Shown piece by piece: positions 17,644 to 21,359 of a stretch of 21,359 bases of DNA (the stretch's first letter is position 1; each line of letters starts with the position of its first letter). Source of the DNA: an uncultured Mycolicibacterium sp. (GTDB lineage Bacteria > Actinomycetota > Actinomycetes > Mycobacteriales > Mycobacteriaceae). Both the position numbers and the translations under genes were made by a program. Below the pieces are notes generated by a model, which saw only the letters and a program-made list of their open reading frames with translations, did not search any database and was not told the origin of the DNA. Location: positions 1-21,359 of the forward strand of contig NZ_CALDGS010000128.1 in the NCBI RefSeq assembly GCF_937941905.1, read 5' to 3'.

Positions 17644-19014
17644 TCACTCGGACTGCTCGGCGTCCCCGCCCTCGGCCGGCTCGCCGGCCTGCTCCGCCGT
17701 CCCGAAGAACTCGGTGGTGTCGACCTCGTTGCCCTCGGAGTCCTTGACGGTGGCCCGCTGCACCACCGCGGCGATGGTCAGGCCGCGCCGCACGTCGGCG
17801 AACACCTGGGGCAGCTGGTTGTTCTGCTGCAGGATGGTCAGCAGCTGCTGCGGCTCCAGGCCGTACTGGCGGGCCATCAGCACCAGCCGCTCGGTCAGGT
17901 CGTTCTGGCCGACCTTGATGTCGAGCTTGTCGGCGATGGCGTCCATCACCAGCTGGGTCTTGACGGCCTTCTCGGCGTTGGCCTTGTTGTCGGCGTCGAA
18001 CTGCTCACGGCTGCTGCCCTGCTCCTCGAGCAGCTTGGCGAACTTCTCCTCGTCGTGGTCGAGGGCGTGGATCGCGTTGTGCAGGGTCTGGTCGATCTGG
18101 GCCTGCACGATCTGCTCCGGCAGCGGCACCTCGGTCTGCTCGAGCAGCAGCTCGAGGGCCTTGTCCCGGATCTGCTCGGCCTGCTGGATCCGCTTGAACC
18201 GGCGGACCTGCTCGGCGAGGCTGTTGCGGAGCTCCTCGATGGTGTCGAACTCGCTCGCGAGCTGCGCGAACTCGTCGTCGGCCTCGGGCAGCTCGCGCTC
18301 CTTGACGGAGTTGACCTTGACGGTCACCTCGGCGTCCTGGCCGGCGTACTCGCCGGCGACGAGCTTGGTGGTGAAGGTCTTGGTCTCACCGGCCGACATG
18401 CCGATGATCGCCTCGTCGAGGCCCTCGATGAGCTGGCCGGAGCCGACCTGGTGGCTGAGCCCCTCGGTCTTGGCGTCCGGCACCTCCTTGCCGTCGACGG
18501 TGGCCGACAGGTCCAGCGAGACGAAGTCGCCCTCGGCGACCGGGCGCTCCACGCCCTTGAGGGTGCCGAACCGGGCCCGCAGGTTCTCCAGCTCGGCGTC
18601 GACGTCGGCGTCGGCGACCTCGATGGCGTCCACGGTGATCTGCAGCGCGTCGAGGTCGGGCAGGTCGAACTCGGGCCGCACGTCCACCTCGGCGGTGAAC
18701 GTCAGGTCCTTGCCGTACTCCTTCTGGGTGACCTCGATCTCGGGCTGGCCCAGCGGGGCGAGCTCATTGCTGGTGACGGCCTCGGTGTAGCGCAGCGGCA
18801 GCGCGTCGGCCACCACCTGGTCGAGCATGGCCTGCTTGTCGATGCGGTGCTCGAGCAGCTTCACCGGCACCCTGCCGGGCCGGAAGCCGGGCAGCCGGAC
18901 GGTCTTGGCCAGCTCCTTGTAGGCCCGGTCGAAGTCGGGTTGCAGCTCCGCGAAGGGCACCTCCACGTTGATGCGCACCCGGGTGGGGCTCAACTTCTCG
19001 ACGGTGCTCTTCAC
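17644..19014 (-). CDS. tig: Trigger factor, ribosome-associated chaperone
   Basis: This 456-residue chaperone binds ribosomal protein L23 at the exit tunnel and shields nascent chains. The N-terminal ribosome-binding domain (about 1-115) carries the signature GFRPGRVP at 43-50, with arginine where lysine is usual. The FKBP-type peptidyl-prolyl isomerase domain is about 153-235 (EGDFVSLDLSATVDG, GSGQLIEGLDEAIIG). The C-terminal helical chaperone arms follow, ending in an acidic tail (EPAEGGDAEQSE). The GTG at 19012-19014 begins VKSTVEKLSPTRVRINVEVPF and has AAGGAG about seven bases upstream. The frame stays open into the upstream tRNA-Pro gene but that part is not coding. tig lies 62 bp downstream of tRNA-Pro on the same strand and could share its transcript. 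Confidence 0.97.
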   Translation of the reverse strand: MKSTVEKLSPTRVRINVEVPFAELQPDFDRAYKELAKTVRLPGFRPGRVPVKLLEHRIDKQAMLDQVVADALPLRYTEAVTSNELAPLGQPEIEVTQKEYGKDLTFTAEVDVRPEFDLPDLDALQITVDAIEVADADVDAELENLRARFGTLKGVERPVAEGDFVSLDLSATVDGKEVPDAKTEGLSHQVGSGQLIEGLDEAIIGMSAGETKTFTTKLVAGEYAGQDAEVTVKVNSVKERELPEADDEFAQLASEFDTIEELRNSLAEQVRRFKRIQQAEQIRDKALELLLEQTEVPLPEQIVQAQIDQTLHNAIHALDHDEEKFAKLLEEQGSSREQFDADNKANAEKAVKTQLVMDAIADKLDIKVGQNDLTERLVLMARQYGLEPQQLLTILQQNNQLPQVFADVRRGLTIAAVVQRATVKDSEGNEVDTTEFFGTAEQAGEPAEGGDAEQSE

Positions 19015-19074
19015 GCGCGTACTCCTTGTTGTCTCTGGCTGGTGGGTATGTGGTTGAGTCTGGTTGTACCGGTC

Positions 19075-19150
<76 letters not shown>

Positions 19151-19199
19151 GTCTGTCGCGGTCGGTCTGCAGGCAGGCGTACAGAACCGGCCACGCGAG

Positions 19200-19261
19200 A
19201 TACTACGGGTAGGTCACGCGAAGCCTTCAATTGGATTTGGGTTGACGCTCCCCGGTACAGT
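19200..19261. promoter_or_regulatory. Back-to-back promoters of the two tRNA genes
   Basis: The 125-bp gap between divergent tRNAs holds a plus-strand -10 TACAGT (19256-19261), eight bases before a likely start near 19268, with TTGGAT at 19231-19236 as a weak -35. On the minus strand, TAGTAT (plus 19200-19205) could be the tRNA-Pro -10, with TTGAAG (plus 19225-19230) as its -35. Both spacers are 19 bp and the two -35 elements abut. TTGACG at 19242-19247 is an unpaired extra -35-like hexamer. Confidence 0.4.
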
Positions 19262-19275
19262 CTTGTGCTGCGCAA

Positions 19276-19346
19276 GCGGGCGTAGCTCAATGGTAGAGCC
19301 CTAGCCTTCCAAGCTAGTGACGCGGGTTCGATTCCCGTCGCCCGCT
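19276..19346 (+). tRNA. tRNA-Gly (anticodon TCC)
   Basis: This 71-base cloverleaf has acceptor GCGGGCG/CGCCCGC, a short D-arm GCTC..GAGC, anticodon stem CTAGC/GCTAG with loop CTTCCAA, and T-loop TTCGATT. The discriminator is T and no CCA is encoded. The anticodon TCC gives glycine. A strong terminator follows seven bases later. Confidence 0.97.
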
Positions 19347-19352
19347 CCGACG

Positions 19353-19393
19353 ACCGGAGGCGGGCCGCTCCTGCGGCCCGACCTCCGGTTTTG
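19353..19393 (+). terminator. Intrinsic terminator of tRNA-Gly
   Basis: ACCGGAGG (19353-19360) pairs with CCTCCGGT (19382-19389). An inner GGGCCGC/GCGGCCC stem closes a four-base loop, and a T run follows (to 19392). A single bulge separates the two stem parts. It lies between tRNA-Gly and the convergent hydrolase gene. Confidence 0.9.
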
Positions 19394-19410
19394 CGTTTCC
19401 GGGCACCGGG

Positions 19411-21359
19411 TCAGGCCGCCGTGGTCGGTTGCACCGTCGTCACGCCGCCGGGCGACACCGCCGCCGGGTCGGCGGTCGGCACCGTCACCTCGATGGCGTG
19501 CACGTCGAGCACCCCCATCCCGGGCAGGATCCGCTCGTAGGTGCCCGAGGCCGCCACCAGCTGCAGGGTCACCGACTGCCCGGCCGGCAGGGTGTGCGCG
19601 ACGGGCTCCAGCGTCACCGTCACCTGGTGGGTCTGGCCGTCGAGGGTGACCGGGATCGGCGTGATCAGGCTGCCCAGCACCAGACCCGTGCTGTCGTCGA
19701 CCAGCTGAGCGTAGACGTGCCGGCTGGTGCCCACGCCCGAGTAGGTCAGCGTCAGCACCGGCGCGCCCACGATGAACGTGGTCTCGGTCGCCTCCGGCAG
19801 CCGCACGTTCACCGCGACCGGCGCCTGCGCCGCGTAGGGCAGGAACGGGATCCCCGACCCGCCGACGTACGGGACCAGCGGCAGCCTGGCCGGCCCGCCG
19901 GCGGCGACGATCGGTGTGGCCGCCCGGACCGGGTACTCGTCGGAGGCCCACCACTGGCCGCGCTGGTCCACCCACTCGAAGGCCGGGCCCGTCGCCACAC
20001 CCGGGTCGCCCTTGACGTAGCGGTCGAGCCACTGCAGGGTCCGCTGCACGATCAGCTCGCCGTCGCTCATGTCGTGCGGGTTGTTGGTGCACACCCCGTG
20101 CCCGCCGCAGAACCACACCACCTTCACCGGGACGCCGTTGGCCATCAGGATCCGCGCGGTCGCGTCGGCCTCGGCGGGCGAGAACAGGGTGTCGACGGTG
20201 CCCTGGATCAGCAGCGTCGGCACCGTGATGTGCTCGACCCGCGGGTTGCGCGACTCGAGCAGGTCCCGGTCGGACGGCAGCATCTGGCCGGTCACCGCGC
20301 CGTAGATCGCGGCGGGCAGCACCCGCGGGTTGAACCTGGCGAGCGTGATCAGCAGGACGTTGCTCAGCAGCGCGGCCCAACTGTTCTTGAACGCGCCCTC
20401 CTTGTACAGCGAGCTGATCAGGCTGTGGTAGGCGATGGCGGGCACAATCGCGTCGACGCGGTGGTCGGTGGCCGCGGTGGCCAGCTGGATGCCGCCGCCG
20501 TAGGAGACGCCCGTCATACCGAGCCGGGGATCACCGGCCGCGTCGAGCAGCGCCTCGGGCTGGGTGGCGATCCAGTCGATGATCGCCGCCATGTCGCGGG
20601 CCTCGAACTCGGCGGCGTTGAGCTCGGCACGGCCGCCGGAGTTGTACTCGCCGCGCGGATCCCAGGTGACGACGTTGTAGCCGGCCCGGCGCAGCGTGCC
20701 GACGTCGATCATGCCGAAGATGTCGGCCAGCCAGCCGTCGAGGAAGGTGCCGTCGAGGTTGGTCGCGCCGGGCATCCCCAGCCCCGGGCCGTTGAGCACC
20801 GTCGGCGCCTGCTCCCCCGGCGCCAGGCCGGCGGCCGGCATGAAGTGCACGTAGATCGCGGTGCCGTCCGGCGAGATGATCTTCACATCGCGCGGTGCCG
20901 GCTCGCCGGGCCGCAGCGGGAAGCCGACCAACGGGTGCAGCATGTCGCCGAGGATCGGGATCCGGTGGATGAACTCGACGATCGGCGTGATCAGCGTCGG
21001 CCCGAGGCCCGGAATCCGCTGCAGGAACTCCAGCGGCGCGACCTGCGGGATCACGGTCACCCCGGGCACGGCGGCGGCCGTCGGCGTCGGGTCGGTCCGG
21101 CCGGTGGTGGTCTGCTGCGCCGCCGGCCGGTCGTGCTCGCCGCCGTCGGCGAACTCCCGGCGCGCGGCCGCGGCCACCGTCCACGCCGCCGCCGTCACGA
21201 TCGGCGACGGCACCTGCCGGCCGCGTCGGGAGAACTCGTCGCCCACCGCGACCGTGGTCGCGGGAGCCGGTGCGGGCACCACCGCCGGCCCCGGCGGCTC
21301 GTCGGGTCCGGCCACCGGCGCCACCACCACCGCCGGCCCGGCCGGTACGGGGGTCTGCG
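19411..21359 (-). CDS. Alpha/beta-hydrolase of the CocE/X-Pro peptidase type with a Pro/Ala-rich N-terminal part (partial)
   Basis: The gene runs off the right edge; 649 C-terminal residues are visible. Counting from an internal GTG at 21330, the nucleophile is S276 in GVSYGGG, followed by D380 in IQGTVDTLF and H411 in CGGHGV, a complete Ser-Asp-His triad. The oxyanion-side motif TWDPRGEYNSGG (222-233) is typical of CocE/NonD-like hydrolases. A C-terminal beta-sandwich (about 480-625), like that of X-Pro dipeptidyl peptidases, follows. The first 90 residues are Pro/Ala/Val/Thr-rich and low-complexity, and the frame remains open upstream, so the real start, probably with a signal peptide or membrane anchor, is outside. 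An amphipathic stretch (IPGLGPTLITPIVEFIHRIP) precedes the catalytic domain. The substrate is unknown: esters or acyl-peptides are possible. This is not the lipP-type gene I recall at this site in M. tuberculosis. Confidence 0.82.
   Translation of the reverse strand, partial: QTPVPAGPAVVVAPVAGPDEPPGPAVVPAPAPATTVAVGDEFSRRGRQVPSPIVTAAAWTVAAAARREFADGGEHDRPAAQQTTTGRTDPTPTAAAVPGVTVIPQVAPLEFLQRIPGLGPTLITPIVEFIHRIPILGDMLHPLVGFPLRPGEPAPRDVKIISPDGTAIYVHFMPAAGLAPGEQAPTVLNGPGLGMPGATNLDGTFLDGWLADIFGMIDVGTLRRAGYNVVTWDPRGEYNSGGRAELNAAEFEARDMAAIIDWIATQPEALLDAAGDPRLGMTGVSYGGGIQLATAATDHRVDAIVPAIAYHSLISSLYKEGAFKNSWAALLSNVLLITLARFNPRVLPAAIYGAVTGQMLPSDRDLLESRNPRVEHITVPTLLIQGTVDTLFSPAEADATARILMANGVPVKVVWFCGGHGVCTNNPHDMSDGELIVQRTLQWLDRYVKGDPGVATGPAFEWVDQRGQWWASDEYPVRAATPIVAAGGPARLPLVPYVGGSGIPFLPYAAQAPVAVNVRLPEATETTFIVGAPVLTLTYSGVGTSRHVYAQLVDDSTGLVLGSLITPIPVTLDGQTHQVTVTLEPVAHTLPAGQSVTLQLVAASGTYERILPGMGVLDVHAIEVTVPTADPAAVSPGGVTTVQPTTAA

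Overview
The window looks like a chromosomal segment of a high-GC actinobacterium, most likely a Mycobacterium/Mycolicibacterium-type organism. The evidence is the gene order rpf - mobA - korB - korA - MFS transporter - clpX - clpP2 - clpP1 - tig - tRNA, the protein sequences themselves (close to what I recall of M. tuberculosis RpfE, KorAB, ClpX, ClpP1/P2 and Tig), GTG starts, and two apparently leaderless promoters. No database search was run; all comparisons are from memory.

Layout. At the left edge (1-112) a possible plus-strand gene tail meets a strong bidirectional hairpin terminator. Positions 129-2622 (minus) hold a tight three-gene operon with two 4-bp stop/start overlaps. It encodes a haem-dependent oxidative N-demethylase / dimethylamine monooxygenase-type enzyme: zinc-ribbon subunit, FMN/[2Fe-2S] reductase and DUF3445-type haem subunit. 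A divergent FAD-dependent monooxygenase (2749-3954) starts at an apparently leaderless GTG. Two resuscitation-promoting-factor genes follow in tandem (minus, 3969-4985), then about 960 bp without a convincing gene but with a CRP-type palindrome.

Positions 5949-9564 (minus) hold korA-korB-mobA: 2-oxoglutarate:ferredoxin oxidoreductase plus the molybdenum cofactor guanylyltransferase. Diverging from korA is a plus-strand pair, an FdhF/YdeP-family molybdopterin oxidoreductase and FdhD (9945-13084). This pair lies between korA and the MFS transporter, which I recall as neighbours in M. tuberculosis. The MFS gene (minus, 13045-14356) carries a one-base frameshift in a run of five G. A 64-bp tandem repeat (about 2.3 copies) runs into the clpX stop codon. 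Then come clpX, a 350-bp spacer, clpP2, clpP1, a probable ClgR box, tig and tRNA-Pro (all minus), followed by tRNA-Gly (plus) with a terminator and a partial secreted-type alpha/beta hydrolase (minus) running off the right edge.

How the genes may work together. The clpX/clpP1/clpP2/tig block is the housekeeping folding and proteolysis unit. mobA would supply the guanylated cofactor and FdhD the sulfuration needed by the molybdoenzyme. KorAB is the oxidative-decarboxylating, ferredoxin-linked step of central carbon metabolism. The N-demethylase would release formaldehyde. A formaldehyde - formate - FdhF route is possible but purely inferential, because nothing here shows the intermediate step or a shared regulator.
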